Assembly: GCF_900277125.1 (NCBI RefSeq)
Contig: NZ_OPYN01000070.1
Location: 124,212 to 188,211, forward strand
Source of the DNA: Pseudomonas inefficax
GTDB taxonomy: Bacteria > Pseudomonadota > Gammaproteobacteria > Pseudomonadales > Pseudomonadaceae
Length of the DNA: 64,000 bases
Reading direction: 5' to 3'
Shown here piece after piece: positions 27,014 to 36,173 of this stretch (position 1 is its first letter; every line of letters starts with the position of its first letter). Below the pieces are notes generated by a model. That model did no database searches. It had not been told where the DNA came from and saw only the letters and a program-made list of their open reading frames with translations. A program made the position numbers and the translations under genes.

Positions 27014-28630
27014 ATGCTGCGTAAATCCCTCAGAGTGCAAATTCTCTCACTGCTCGGTGGCAGTCTAGTGGCGATGTTGCTGATCGCCCTGGTGTGCTTC
27101 CAGTTCCTCTCTTCCAGCGTGCGCGGCTACGCCGAGCTGGTTGACGGGCCGCTGCGGGCCTCGCAATTGATCGACGAAGCCAACCTGCAGTTCAAGATCC
27201 AGGTGCAGGAGTGGAAGAACGTGCTGTTGCGCGGGCGCCAGCCGGCTGACATGGACAAGTACTGGCAGCAGTTCCAGGCTCGCGAGCAGCAGGTGCAGCA
27301 ACTGCTCGGGCAATTGATCGACAGCAGCGACGCCAGGCTTGAAGCGCCGCTGCAGCAACTGCGTGACAGCCACCGACAACTGGGCCAGGCCTATGCGCAG
27401 GGGCGCCAGGCATTCCTGGCGGCAGGCGGCGATCCGGTGGCTGGCGACCAGGCGGTAAAAGGTGTGGACCGTGCTGCCAGCGCGCAGATGAGCGAACTGG
27501 TCGAGCAACTGCGTGCCGAAGCCCGTCAGCATGCCGCCAGCCTCAGTGCTGGCGCCGAACGCACGGTATGGCTGGGCCTGCTGGTGATGCTGGCTTCAGC
27601 CGTGTTGGTGGGGCTGCTCAGCCTGTGGCTGGTCAACCGCAGCCTGATCGAGCCGATCCGCCAGTTGATCGAGTATGTCGCGCAGCTTAGCCAGGGCCGC
27701 TTTGCCGCCCGGGTAGACAGCCGCCGCGAGGACGAACTGGGCCGCCTGGCGCGGGCCGCCAACACCCTGCGCGACTTTCTCGCCGACACGGTAGGCCGGC
27801 TGCAGGACAACGCCCAGGAACTGGAAGGCGCCAGCGGCCAGTTGCGCAGCATTGCCGGTGACATGGCCCGTGGTACCCACGACCAGTTCCAGCGCACCGA
27901 CCAGGTGGCCACGGCCATGCACGAGATGTCCGCCACCGCCCAGGAAGTCGCCCGCCACGCCGCCGAGGCCGCTCGCGCGGCGGACGACGCCGACCACAGT
28001 GCCCAGGCGGGCGAGCAGGTGATGCAGCAGACCATCGACATCATCGGCGTGGTCAACCGCGAAATTGCCGGCACGGCGGCGGTGATTCGCGATCTGGAGC
28101 ATGACAGCACACGCATTGGCAAAGTGCTCGAAGTGATCCGCGGCATTGCCGAGCAGACCAACCTGCTGGCGCTCAACGCGGCCATCGAAGCAGCCCGTGC
28201 CGGCGAGGCCGGGCGTGGTTTTGCCGTCGTTGCCGATGAAGTGCGCAGCCTGGCCCAGCGCACGGCGGCGTCGATTGCCGAAATCCACCAGATCATCGAA
28301 GCGGTGCAGTCGGGGGCGGTGGAGGCGGTCAAGGCCATCGAAAGCGGCCAGCAGCGCAGTGAGGAAGGTGCCGAGCAGGTGCAGCAGGCCGGGCAGATGC
28401 TGCAGCGCATCACCCTGGCGGTGGAGGCGATCCGCGACATGAATCGGCAGATCGCCACGGCGGCAGAAGAACAGACCAGCGTGGCGGAGGACATTTCGCG
28501 CAACCTGATCGAAATCACCCGCATCGCCACGGCCAATCAGCAGGCGGTGCAGCATACCGAACAGGCGGGGCAGCGCCTGCATGGGTTGTCGGGGCAGCTG
28601 GGCGAAGTCACCTCCCGCCTTACCGCCTGA
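27014..28630 (+). CDS. Methyl-accepting chemotaxis protein
   Basis: 538-residue membrane chemoreceptor. Membrane segments lie near residues 10-32 and 176-200; the periplasmic domain of about 145 residues between them is Gln-rich and helical (four-helix-bundle type). HAMP follows, then the cytoplasmic hairpin with the conserved tip RGIAEQTNLLALNAAIEAARAGEAGRGFAVVADEVRSLAQRT. No C-terminal pentapeptide for CheR binding is seen (it ends VTSRLTA). ATG 27014 follows the terminator. The ligand cannot be predicted. Confidence 0.93.
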   Translation: MLRKSLRVQILSLLGGSLVAMLLIALVCFQFLSSSVRGYAELVDGPLRASQLIDEANLQFKIQVQEWKNVLLRGRQPADMDKYWQQFQAREQQVQQLLGQLIDSSDARLEAPLQQLRDSHRQLGQAYAQGRQAFLAAGGDPVAGDQAVKGVDRAASAQMSELVEQLRAEARQHAASLSAGAERTVWLGLLVMLASAVLVGLLSLWLVNRSLIEPIRQLIEYVAQLSQGRFAARVDSRREDELGRLARAANTLRDFLADTVGRLQDNAQELEGASGQLRSIAGDMARGTHDQFQRTDQVATAMHEMSATAQEVARHAAEAARAADDADHSAQAGEQVMQQTIDIIGVVNREIAGTAAVIRDLEHDSTRIGKVLEVIRGIAEQTNLLALNAAIEAARAGEAGRGFAVVADEVRSLAQRTAASIAEIHQIIEAVQSGAVEAVKAIESGQQRSEEGAEQVQQAGQMLQRITLAVEAIRDMNRQIATAAEEQTSVAEDISRNLIEITRIATANQQAVQHTEQAGQRLHGLSGQLGEVTSRLTA

Positions 28631-28639
28631 CGCTGCTCT

Positions 28640-28756
28640 TGTGGGAGCGGCCTTGTGTCGCGAAAGGGCCGCAAAGCGGCCCCGGCAATCTCTGCACGGA
28701 CGCTGATATCCTGGGGCCGCTGCGCGGCCCTTTCGCGACACAAGGCCGCTCCCACA
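28640..28756. repeat. REP pair, class A (inverted)
   Basis: Inverted GTGGGAGCGGCCTTGTGTCGCGAAAGGG cores between the chemoreceptor and the mqo-like gene. With the presumed mqo promoter region it makes up the 307-bp gap. Confidence 0.9.
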
Positions 28757-28937
28757 ACGGTGCGGCGCCAGGTTGGCTACTGGGGAAACCCGCCACTTCC
28801 ACTGCTTCATTCCATGGCCTCTGGCGGTTTTTCGCCATCCTGGCCGTCACCTGCCCCCTGTATTCACTGCCCCAACCCCAGTTGGCACGTTCCCTGCTCA
28901 AGGCGCCGCGCGTGTACACAACAACTGGATAACATCA

Positions 28938-30512
28938 ATGAAGAAATTCCTGCTGACGTTCCTCTGCCTGGGCGTCATCGGCTGCTCCAAACCCGCGGAG
29001 CCGGAAAAGACCGTCGACGTGTTGCTGATTGGCGGTGGCATCATGAGTGCCAGCCTGGGCACCTACCTCACCGAACTGGAGCCTTCCTGGAAGGTCGACG
29101 TCTACGAACGCCTGGACCAGGTAGCCGAAGAAAGCTCCAACGCCTGGAACAACGCCGGTACCGGCCACTCCGCGTTCTGTGAGCTGAACTACACCAGCGT
29201 CGGCAAGGACGGCAGCATCGACATCAGCAAAGCCGTGGGGGTCAACGAGCAGTTCGAGGTTTCCAAGCAGTTCTGGGCTTACCAGGTCGAACAGGGCGTG
29301 CTGAGCAACCCGAAGTCGTTCATCAACAACGTGCCGCACATGAGCTTTGTGTGGGGTGATGACAACGTTGCCTTCCTGCACAAGCGCGTCGACGCCTTGC
29401 AGCACAGCTCGCTGTTCCGCGGCATGGAAATTTCCGAAGACCACGAGCAGATCCGCAAATGGGCACCGCTGGTGATGGAAGGCCGTGACCCGGAGCAGAA
29501 AATTGCCGCCACGCGCATGGCCATCGGTACCGACGTTAACTTTGGCGAAATCACCCGCCAGTTGTTCGCGGCGATGACCCGCAACCCCAATGTGTCGCTG
29601 AACCTGCGCCATGAAGTGCGCGATATCGTGCGCAACGATGACGGCACCTGGCGTGTGCGGGTGGCCGACCTGGCCAACGGCGGCGAGGAAAAGCTCGTCA
29701 ACGCGCGCTTCGTTTTCATCGGTGCCGGTGGTGGTGCGCTGAAGCTGCTGCAGAAGTCGGGCATCCCCGAAGCCGAAGGCTATGCCGGCTTCCCGGTCGG
29801 TGGCCAGTTCCTGATGACCGACAACCCCGACCTGGTCGCCCGCCACCAGGCCAAACTGTACGGCAAGGCCTCGGTCGGTGCACCGCCGATGTCGGTACCA
29901 CACCTGGACACGCGGATGATCGATGGCAAGCAGGTGCTGTTGTTCGGCCCGTTCGCGACCTTCTCCACCAAGTACCTCAAGCACGGCTCGCTGCTGGACA
30001 TGTTCGCCTCGCTGAACAGCCACAACGTGCTGCCGATGGTCAATGCCGGTATCGACAACATCGACCTCAGCACCTACCTGATGGGGCAGTTGATGCTCAG
30101 TTTCGATGACCGCATGAACGCGCTGCGCGAGTATTTCCCCAACGCCAAGAACGAAGACTGGAAGCTGTTGCAGGCCGGCCAGCGGGTGCAGGTGATCAAG
30201 AAGGACCCGGTACTGGGCGGTGTGCTGCAGTTCGGTACTGAAGTGGTGGCGGCGCAGGACGGCAGCATCGCTGCATTGCTGGGCGCTTCGCCGGGCGCCT
30301 CGACCGCGGCGCCGATCATGCTGACCGTGCTGGAAAAGACCTTCAAGGACCGTATCCAGTCGCCAGCCTGGCAGGCCAGGCTCAAGGAAATCGTGCCGAG
30401 CTATGGACAGAAGCTGAACAACAACCTGGCGCTGACCAACCAGACCCGGGCATGGAGCAGCGAGCGCCTGCAGTTGCTGTATGTGCCTGTGGAGGCTGAG
30501 CACGCGTTATGA
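28938..30512 (+). CDS. mqo: Malate:quinone oxidoreductase, with lipoprotein-type signal
   Basis: 524-residue FAD enzyme that oxidises malate to oxaloacetate and passes electrons to quinone. The mature part starts [25 protein letters not shown] (FAD-binding GGGIMSA) and has [53 protein letters not shown] and [16 protein letters not shown], all Mqo family signatures. Before it stands [19 protein letters not shown], a lipoprotein-like signal (VIGC) that cytoplasmic-facing Mqo proteins lack. ATG 28938 was chosen because it opens this signal; the upstream frame is REP text. Confidence 0.92.
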   Translation: MKKFLLTFLCLGVIGCSKPAEPEKTVDVLLIGGGIMSASLGTYLTELEPSWKVDVYERLDQVAEESSNAWNNAGTGHSAFCELNYTSVGKDGSIDISKAVGVNEQFEVSKQFWAYQVEQGVLSNPKSFINNVPHMSFVWGDDNVAFLHKRVDALQHSSLFRGMEISEDHEQIRKWAPLVMEGRDPEQKIAATRMAIGTDVNFGEITRQLFAAMTRNPNVSLNLRHEVRDIVRNDDGTWRVRVADLANGGEEKLVNARFVFIGAGGGALKLLQKSGIPEAEGYAGFPVGGQFLMTDNPDLVARHQAKLYGKASVGAPPMSVPHLDTRMIDGKQVLLFGPFATFSTKYLKHGSLLDMFASLNSHNVLPMVNAGIDNIDLSTYLMGQLMLSFDDRMNALREYFPNAKNEDWKLLQAGQRVQVIKKDPVLGGVLQFGTEVVAAQDGSIAALLGASPGASTAAPIMLTVLEKTFKDRIQSPAWQARLKEIVPSYGQKLNNNLALTNQTRAWSSERLQLLYVPVEAEHAL

Positions 30513-30530
30513 CCGGTTGACGCAGCCCTT

Positions 30531-30645
30531 TGTAGGAGCGGCCTTGCGTCGCGAGAGGGCTGCGAAGCAGCCCCGGCGATAGGTGCAGCGATGCCGGGAT
30601 CTGGGGCCGCTTTGCGGCCCATCGCGACACAAGGCCGCTCCTACA
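30531..30645. repeat. REP pair, class A (inverted)
   Basis: Inverted TGTAGGAGCGGCCTTG cores between mqo and the tRNA; the left copy reads GCGTCGCGA instead of TGTCGCGA. Confidence 0.88.
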
Positions 30646-30668
30646 GGGACTTTTCAATGCACAACAAA

Positions 30669-30693
30669 AAGCCCGCACAAGGCGGGCTTTTTG
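30669..30693. terminator. Bidirectional terminator between mqo and tRNA-Pro
   Basis: AAGCCCGC pairs with GCGGGCTT around ACAAG, with A before and T after, so it fits the end of the minus-strand tRNA transcript and of the plus-strand mqo transcript. Confidence 0.88.
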
Positions 30694-30702
30694 ATGAGGA
30701 TC

Positions 30703-30779
30703 TGGTCGGAGAGACAGGATTCGAACCTGCGGCCTTCTCGTCCCGAACGAGACGCGCTACCTGGCTGCGCTACACTCCG
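30703..30779 (-). tRNA. tRNA-Pro (anticodon CGG)
   Basis: 77 nt including an encoded CCA. On the minus strand the acceptor arm is CGGAGTG paired with the 3' side ending TCTCCGA-CCA region, the D arm is GCGCAGCCAGGTAGCGC, the anticodon stem is CTCGT/ACGAG around a 7-base loop with anticodon CGG at 30743-30745, and the T arm contains GGTTCGAATCC. Pro identity follows from CGG. A terminator follows within 10 bp. Confidence 0.95.
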
Positions 30780-30859
30780 ATGAAAGAAATCCTACTGCAT
30801 ACTTTTTTTGCACGCAAGCCCTTGTTGTTGAAAGGGCCTTTGCAAAAAACAGGCTGCGA

Positions 30860-31081
30860 TCAGAGCTCTTTCACGGTGCGGATCTGGTCCTTGTTCAGGC
30901 GCGTGCGCTTGCCGTCCAGCTGCTCGAATTCGTAGAAGCCCGAGTCTTCATCGAACTTCGGTGTGTCGGTGGCCTGGATTTCGCGACCGTCGTTCAGGGT
31001 AATGACGGTTGGCGATGCGCAGCCAGCGAGGGCGCCCAGGCCCAAGGCGAGCAGGAAGGCGGGTAGGGTCCGTTGAATCAT
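30860..31081 (-). CDS. YgdI/YgdR-like small lipoprotein
   Basis: 73 residues. Signal sequence MIQRTLPAFLLALGLGALAGCAS with lipobox LAGC; the mature 54 residues PTVITLNDGREIQATDTPKFDEDSGFYEFEQLDGKRTRLNKDQIRTVKEL match the DUF903/YgdI fold, a small SH3-like beta barrel. Role unknown. Monocistronic. Confidence 0.88.
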   Translation of the reverse strand: MIQRTLPAFLLALGLGALAGCASPTVITLNDGREIQATDTPKFDEDSGFYEFEQLDGKRTRLNKDQIRTVKEL

Positions 31082-31269
31082 CGTGTTTCTCCAGTGCGAT
31101 GGTGCTAGATGACATTAAGACGCAGGGCGTCCACGCAAGTTCCGTCTACAGTGCAGCATAGCGGCAAAACCGTGGCATTGATCGAGGGCAAGGGCCATGG
31201 GCGTCACGCTGTGATGGGCGCGCGCTGTGTTATAACTGCGGCCATCCCATCCTGTTGTGACGGACCCCC

Positions 31270-31809
31270 ATGAAAGCCAAGGCAGATACCCCCTTCGTGC
31301 CGTTGAACATCGCCGTGCTCACGGTCAGCGACACACGTACCTTCGACACCGATACCTCCGGCCAGCTGTTCGTCGACCGGCTGAGCGCAGCTGGCCATCG
31401 CCTGGCCGAGCGTGTGCTGCTCAAAGACGACCTGTACAAGATTCGCGCCCAAGTCGCCACCTGGATTGCCGATGACAGCGTGCAGGTGGTGCTGATCACC
31501 GGCGGCACGGGCTTTACCGGTCGCGACAGTACGCCCGAGGCCGTGGCCTGCCTGCTGGACAAGCAGGTAGAAGGCTTTGGCGAACTGTTCCGGCAGATTT
31601 CCGTGGCCGACATCGGCACCTCCACCGTGCAGTCGCGCGCCCTGGCCGGGCTGGCCAACGGTACCCTGGTGTGCTGCCTGCCGGGTTCGACCAACGCGGT
31701 GCGCACTGGTTGGGACGGTATCCTCGCCGAGCAGTTGGATGCCCGCCATCGCCCGTGCAACTTCGTGCCGCACCTGAAGCAGGCAGCGGCCTGCGACAGC
31801 CGTGGCTGA
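31270..31809 (+). CDS. moaB: Molybdenum cofactor protein MoaB
   Basis: 179 residues, the usual length. It has the MoCF-binding domain: LNIAVLTVSDTRTFDTDTSGQ, LITGGTGFTGRDSTPEAV, FGELFRQIS, and CCLPGSTNAVRTGWDGIL. The family adenylates molybdopterin or is a paralogue of that enzyme. It overlaps the next gene moeA by 8 bp, so the two are coupled. Confidence 0.93.
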   Translation: MKAKADTPFVPLNIAVLTVSDTRTFDTDTSGQLFVDRLSAAGHRLAERVLLKDDLYKIRAQVATWIADDSVQVVLITGGTGFTGRDSTPEAVACLLDKQVEGFGELFRQISVADIGTSTVQSRALAGLANGTLVCCLPGSTNAVRTGWDGILAEQLDARHRPCNFVPHLKQAAACDSRG

Positions 31810-33019
31810 GGTGCGCCAGGCCCGGCCGCTGATGCCGGTGGAACAGGCCCTGGAGCAGCTGCTGGCATTGGCCGAGGCGGCACCGATCCGCGACACCGAA
31901 AACCTGCCACTGGCCGAGGCCGAGGGCCGAGTGCTGGCCACCGACCTGGTGGCCTCGCTCGACCTGCCGCCTTGGCCGAACAGCGCCATGGATGGTTACG
32001 CCTTGCGCCTGGCCGACTGGCAGGGCGAACCACTGCCGGTCAGCCAGCGGATTTTTGCCGGCCATGCGCCGCAGCCGCTGCAACCGGGCACCTGTGCGCG
32101 CATCTTCACCGGGGCACCGCTGCCCGAAGGTGCCGACTGCGTCGAGATGCAGGAAAACACCGAAGTGACGGAGGATGGCCGGGTACGTTTTCTCGAAGCG
32201 CTGAAGACCGGGCAGAACATTCGTCCTCAGGGCCAGGAAACCCGCAAGGGCGAACAGGTGATGAGCGCCGGCACCCGGCTGGGGCCGATCGAGCTGGGCC
32301 TGGCCGCGACCTTGGGCCACGGCCGCCTGGATGTGGTGCGCAAGGTGCGGGTAGCGGTGCTGTCCACCGGTGACGAACTGGTCGAACCCGGCCTGCCGTT
32401 GGGGCCGGGGCAGATCTACAACAGCAACCGTCGGCTGCTGGTGAGCTGGTTGCAGCGGCTGGGCTGCGACGTGGTCGATGCGGGCATCCTGCCGGATGAC
32501 CTGGCACGCACCCGCACCTGCCTGGCCGAACTGGGCGATGTCGACCTGATCCTGTCCACCGGCGGTGTCTCGGTAGGCGAGGCCGACTACCTCGGCGCCG
32601 CCCTGCGCGAAGCTGGCGAGCTGGCCTTGTGGAAGCTGGCGATCAAGCCGGGCAAGCCGCTGACCTTCGGCCACTTCCAGGGTGTGCCGGTAATCGGCCT
32701 GCCGGGTAACCCGGCCTCGACCCTGGTCACCTTCGGCCTGCTGACACGACCCTACCTGTTGCGGCGTCAGGGCGTGACCGATGTCACGCCGTTGCGCTTC
32801 GACATGCCGGCCGGCTTTGACTGGCCCAAGCCCGGCACGCGCCGCGAATACCTGCGCGCCCGCATCGAACAAGGGCAGGTGCGCATCTACAAGAACCAGA
32901 GTTCTGGCGTGCTGCGCAGTGCGGCCTGGGCCGATGGGCTGGTCGAAGTTCGTGAAGGCAGTACGCCGAAGCAGGGTGACAGCGTGCCGTTCATCCCGTT
33001 CAGCGAACTGCTTGGCTGA
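31802..33019 (+). CDS. moeA: Molybdopterin molybdenumtransferase MoeA
   Basis: 405 residues; inserts molybdate into adenylated molybdopterin. MPVEQALEQLLALAE, PPWPNSAMDGYALR, IFTGAPLPEGADCVEMQE, LSTGDELVEPG, LSTGGVSVGEADYLG and GLPGNPASTLVTF are MoeA signatures. The GTG at 31802 overlaps moaB; ATG 31832 (MPVEQ) is an alternative, shortening the protein by 10 residues. Confidence 0.94.
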   Translation: MAEVRQARPLMPVEQALEQLLALAEAAPIRDTENLPLAEAEGRVLATDLVASLDLPPWPNSAMDGYALRLADWQGEPLPVSQRIFAGHAPQPLQPGTCARIFTGAPLPEGADCVEMQENTEVTEDGRVRFLEALKTGQNIRPQGQETRKGEQVMSAGTRLGPIELGLAATLGHGRLDVVRKVRVAVLSTGDELVEPGLPLGPGQIYNSNRRLLVSWLQRLGCDVVDAGILPDDLARTRTCLAELGDVDLILSTGGVSVGEADYLGAALREAGELALWKLAIKPGKPLTFGHFQGVPVIGLPGNPASTLVTFGLLTRPYLLRRQGVTDVTPLRFDMPAGFDWPKPGTRREYLRARIEQGQVRIYKNQSSGVLRSAAWADGLVEVREGSTPKQGDSVPFIPFSELLG

Positions 33020-33028
33020 GCGGATCGG

Positions 33029-34255
33029 TCAGGCACTGGCCAGCGGCACGGCCGCGACTGGTGCCGCCTGAGCCAGGCGCATGTGCACGTTCTCCAGTTG
33101 CTGGGCGGCCACGCTCCAGTCGTGGCGCTGGCGGGCGAACTGGCGCCCGGCATCGCTCAACTGGCTCATGCGCCAGGGCTGGTTGAGCAACTGGGTGATC
33201 AGCAGGGCCAGCTGGTCGCCATCCCCGCTGCCCAGGTAGTGCTCACCGTTGTTCGCAGCCAGGCCTGAAACACCTTTGTCGGTGGTGATCACCGGCAAGC
33301 CGGCGGCCATCGCTTCGAGGATTTTCACCTTGGAGCCACCGGCATAGCGCAGCGGTGCGAAGAACAGTGCCGAACGCCGCTGCAGTTCACGCAGGTCTGG
33401 GCGGTAGCCGAACCATTCGATGCGCGGGTCGCTCCAGTGCAGTTTCCAGCTGGCCGGCATGGCATGCCCGGCGATCGCCAGGCGCACTGCCGGGTTGCTC
33501 ATCCAGACCTGCGGCATGATGTCTTCCAGCGCCCATTCGATGGCCTCCAGGTTGGCGCCATACTCGAAGTTGCCAACGAACAGCAGGCGCTGGCTGTGTA
33601 GCGCAGGTTGCACGTGCTGATAGAAATCACAGTCCACGCCATTGACCACCACGTTCACCGGGCGCCCGCTGATCTGCGCGATCAGCTCGGCATCGTGGGC
33701 GCTGACCGCCACCAGTTCGGTGGGTTGGCGCAATACCCGCTGCTCCCAGCGTCGATAGCGCCAGCGGTCGAAGGCATTGAGCGGGCGCAGCCACAGCGGC
33801 AGGCGATCGTGGCTGGCGCCACCCATCACCGATTCCAGGGTGTGCTCGCTGAGCATGTATGGCAGTCCGCGTGCCTGCAGGGCCTTTTCGAAGGGCTGGA
33901 AACTGTAGCTGTGCTCGATCTGGATCACATCCCAGGGCTCGTCCAGCAATTGCTCGAAGCGGTGCCGCAGGCAAGGAGCCAGGCCATTGATGATTGCCCG
34001 CATGGGGTAGGCGATGATTGGCGAGGCCAGCAGGTTGAGCGGGCTGTGCAGAGGGCGGCGGGGTAGCACGATCAGGCGTTCCAGTAGCGGTTCCAGGGCA
34101 TCGCGGGCGGCATCGCCGAGGGGCATCTTCGATTGCACCAGCAGGGTAATCCGGTGGCCCCGCTGGGCCAGTGCGCGTATCAGGTGGTATTGCCGGGTCT
34201 TGCTGCCGCTGGTGGTCGGCCAGGGCAGATATGGCAGTGTCCAGAGAATGCGCAT
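33029..34255 (-). CDS. Glycosyltransferase, family 4 type
   Basis: 408 residues of GT-B fold. MRILWTLPYLPWPTTSGSKTRQYHLIRALAQRGHRITLL is a typical N-terminal acceptor domain; the C-terminal donor domain has LLFVGNFEYGANLEAIEWAL and GGSKVKILEAMAAGLPVITTDKGVSGL, the pattern of sugar-nucleotide binding with the E-x7-E type motif. No other sugar genes are near, so the product (for example exopolysaccharide or LPS decoration) cannot be told. It converges with moeA, 9 bp apart. Confidence 0.87.
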   Translation of the reverse strand: MRILWTLPYLPWPTTSGSKTRQYHLIRALAQRGHRITLLVQSKMPLGDAARDALEPLLERLIVLPRRPLHSPLNLLASPIIAYPMRAIINGLAPCLRHRFEQLLDEPWDVIQIEHSYSFQPFEKALQARGLPYMLSEHTLESVMGGASHDRLPLWLRPLNAFDRWRYRRWEQRVLRQPTELVAVSAHDAELIAQISGRPVNVVVNGVDCDFYQHVQPALHSQRLLFVGNFEYGANLEAIEWALEDIMPQVWMSNPAVRLAIAGHAMPASWKLHWSDPRIEWFGYRPDLRELQRRSALFFAPLRYAGGSKVKILEAMAAGLPVITTDKGVSGLAANNGEHYLGSGDGDQLALLITQLLNQPWRMSQLSDAGRQFARQRHDWSVAAQQLENVHMRLAQAAPVAAVPLASA

Positions 34256-34304
34256 GACCCGAAATCCTCGCTAAAGGCTGCGGATAGCAAGACGCGCCCT
34301 TTGG

Positions 34305-34327
34305 CGGCAGTGGTGAAACCACTGCCG
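34305..34327 (-). other. Hairpin in the leader of the glycosyltransferase gene
   Basis: CGGCAGTGGT and ACCACTGCCG pair perfectly around a 3-base loop, 50 bp upstream of the start codon on the minus strand. No T-run adjoins it. Together with the REP pair at 34429 this is what the gap 34256-34642 holds. Confidence 0.6.
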
Positions 34328-34428
34328 GGGCGCGTCCATGGCAAGAAAACGTATCTGCTGAGCATAGCCGGGCATTGTCAGGTGTGGGGAAAAGACAGGC
34401 CAACGCTTGTCGGTCAAGCGCGATCAAT

Positions 34429-34545
34429 TGTAGGAGCGGCCTTGTGTCGCGACAGGAGCGCGAAGCGGCCCCACGTTTTCAGCTTCGCCGCGCACATTGC
34501 CGGGGCCGCGCTGCGGCCCTGTCGCGACACAAGGCCGCTCCTACA
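34429..34545. repeat. REP pair, class A (inverted)
   Basis: Inverted TGTAGGAGCGGCCTTGTGTCGCGACAGG cores in the gap between the glycosyltransferase and yegS genes. Confidence 0.9.
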
Positions 34546-34642
34546 ATCGACCGCGTTGGCCTGCTATTTTTTGGGACGCATGCAACGATCCGCGATTGCA
34601 AAGGGTCGAGATCTGGGTTGATCACTTCACGGAGGCGCACAC

Positions 34643-35530
34643 ATGCAAGGGCGCAAGGCAATGCTGATCCTGCATGGCAAGCAGGCCATGAACGAAGACT
34701 TGCGCAGTGCCGTGCATGGCTTGCGCGACAGCGGCTGGGTGCTGGATGTGCGGGTCACCTGGGAGGCCGGTGATGCCCAGCGCCTGGTCACCGAGGCGTT
34801 GGCCGCCGGTTACGGCCATATCGTCGCCGGAGGCGGGGATGGCACGCTGCGTGATGTCGCCGAGGCCATGGGGCTGGCCGGTACCGAGGCCAGCCTGGCG
34901 TTGTTGCCGCTGGGCACGGCCAACGATTTTGCCAAGGCCGCCGGCATACCCCTGGAGCCTGCCACCGCCCTGGCCTTGCTGAACATACCCGCAAAACCGA
35001 TAGACCTGGGCCAGGCCGGCGACCAGTTGTTCCTCAACATGGCCACCGGCGGTTTTGGCAGCCAGGTCACGGCCAATACCTCCGAAGACCTGAAGAAGGT
35101 GCTGGGCGGGGCCGCCTACCTGTTCACCGGGTTGTCGCGCTTCAGCGAACTGCAGGCAGCCTCGGTGGAGCTGCAAGGGCCGGGCTTCGAATGGCAGGGT
35201 GACCTGCTGGCGCTGGGGATCGGCAATGGCCGCCAGGCCGGGGGTGGGCAGGTGCTATGCCCCGAAGCCCTGGTGGACGACGGCTTGCTCGACATCGCCA
35301 TCCTGCCGGCACCACAGGAGATGGTTGGGGCGCTGCGTGAGCTGTTGGCCGGTAACGGGCTGTTCGTCAGGGCCCGGTTGCCTTGGGTCGATATCAAGTG
35401 CTCGCAGGGGCTGGACATCAACCTCGATGGCGAGCCGGTGCAGGCCGACACGTTGCGCTTCCAGGCCAGGCGCGCTGCACTGCGCCTGCACCTGCCAGAC
35501 GGGTCGCCGTTGCTCAGTCGTCCAGGCTGA
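34643..35530 (+). CDS. yegS: Lipid kinase, YegS/diacylglycerol kinase type
   Basis: 295 residues with the diacylglycerol-kinase catalytic core: IVAGGGDGTLRDVAEAM and LLPLGTANDFAKAAG, then FLNMATGGFGSQVTANTSEDLKKVLGGAAYLFTGL, typical of YegS. The end carries INLDGEPVQADTLRF as in the family. It should phosphorylate a membrane lipid (phosphatidylglycerol or diacylglycerol; inferred). Its 3' end overlaps the convergent LuxR-type regulator gene by 17 bp. Confidence 0.9.
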   Translation: MQGRKAMLILHGKQAMNEDLRSAVHGLRDSGWVLDVRVTWEAGDAQRLVTEALAAGYGHIVAGGGDGTLRDVAEAMGLAGTEASLALLPLGTANDFAKAAGIPLEPATALALLNIPAKPIDLGQAGDQLFLNMATGGFGSQVTANTSEDLKKVLGGAAYLFTGLSRFSELQAASVELQGPGFEWQGDLLALGIGNGRQAGGGQVLCPEALVDDGLLDIAILPAPQEMVGALRELLAGNGLFVRARLPWVDIKCSQGLDINLDGEPVQADTLRFQARRAALRLHLPDGSPLLSRPG

Positions 35531-36173
35531 TGATTTTCTCGCGCACGGCGAACAGCACCAGGCCGGCCACGTCATGGATCTGCAGGCGTTTCATGACTTG
35601 CGAGCGGTGGGTTTCCACTGTCTTGATCGACAGGCCCAAGCCGGTGGCGATTTCCCGGGTGGACTTGCCGCGCACGATCAGGCGCAGGATTTCCAGCTGC
35701 CGCGCCGTGAGGTTATGCCGCTCGCCAGCGGGTTGCTTGCCCTGCCTGTTGTGCTGCAGTGCCTGGTTGATGACCGTATGGGCGATGGCTGGGCTGAGGT
35801 AGCGTTCGCCGTTGCGCACCGCCGCCAGGGCCTGCTCCAGTTCGGTGGCGCTGGTGTCCTTGAGCAAGTAGCCGTGGGCGCCGCTTTCCAGGGCGCGCAT
35901 GATCAGGTCCGGGTCGGTGTGCATCGACAGGATCAGCACTTTGCAGGTGCTGCCGCTGGCGCGCAGTTGGGTGAGGGCGTCCAGGCCGCTGGTCGAGCGC
36001 ATGGAGATGTCCAGCAAGACGATGTCCGGCGTCAGCGTGCGCACCTGTTCGAGCAACTGGCTGCCGTCGTCGGCTTCGCCGATCACGTCATAGCCGGGGA
36101 TGTCGCAGACCAGCGCGCGCACCCCGGCGCGGATCAGCGAGTGGTCGTCTACCAGCAGCAGTTTACAGGTCAT
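35514..36173 (-). CDS. NarL/LuxR-family response regulator
   Basis: 219 residues. Receiver with VDDHSLIRAGVRAL, phospho-Asp in IVLLDISMRSTSGLDALTQL, and KDTS; C-terminal LuxR helix-turn-helix with LTARQLEILRLIVRGKSTREIATGLGLSIKTVETHRSQVMKRL. Cotranscribed with and overlapping the kinase gene by 11 bp. The target genes are unknown. Confidence 0.92.
   Translation of the reverse strand: MTCKLLLVDDHSLIRAGVRALVCDIPGYDVIGEADDGSQLLEQVRTLTPDIVLLDISMRSTSGLDALTQLRASGSTCKVLILSMHTDPDLIMRALESGAHGYLLKDTSATELEQALAAVRNGERYLSPAIAHTVINQALQHNRQGKQPAGERHNLTARQLEILRLIVRGKSTREIATGLGLSIKTVETHRSQVMKRLQIHDVAGLVLFAVREKIISLDD

Noticed and set aside
30703..30779. tRNA-Pro as an integration site for an island
   Set aside because: No integrase gene and no direct repeat of the tRNA 3' end are visible nearby; neighbours are ordinary core genes.
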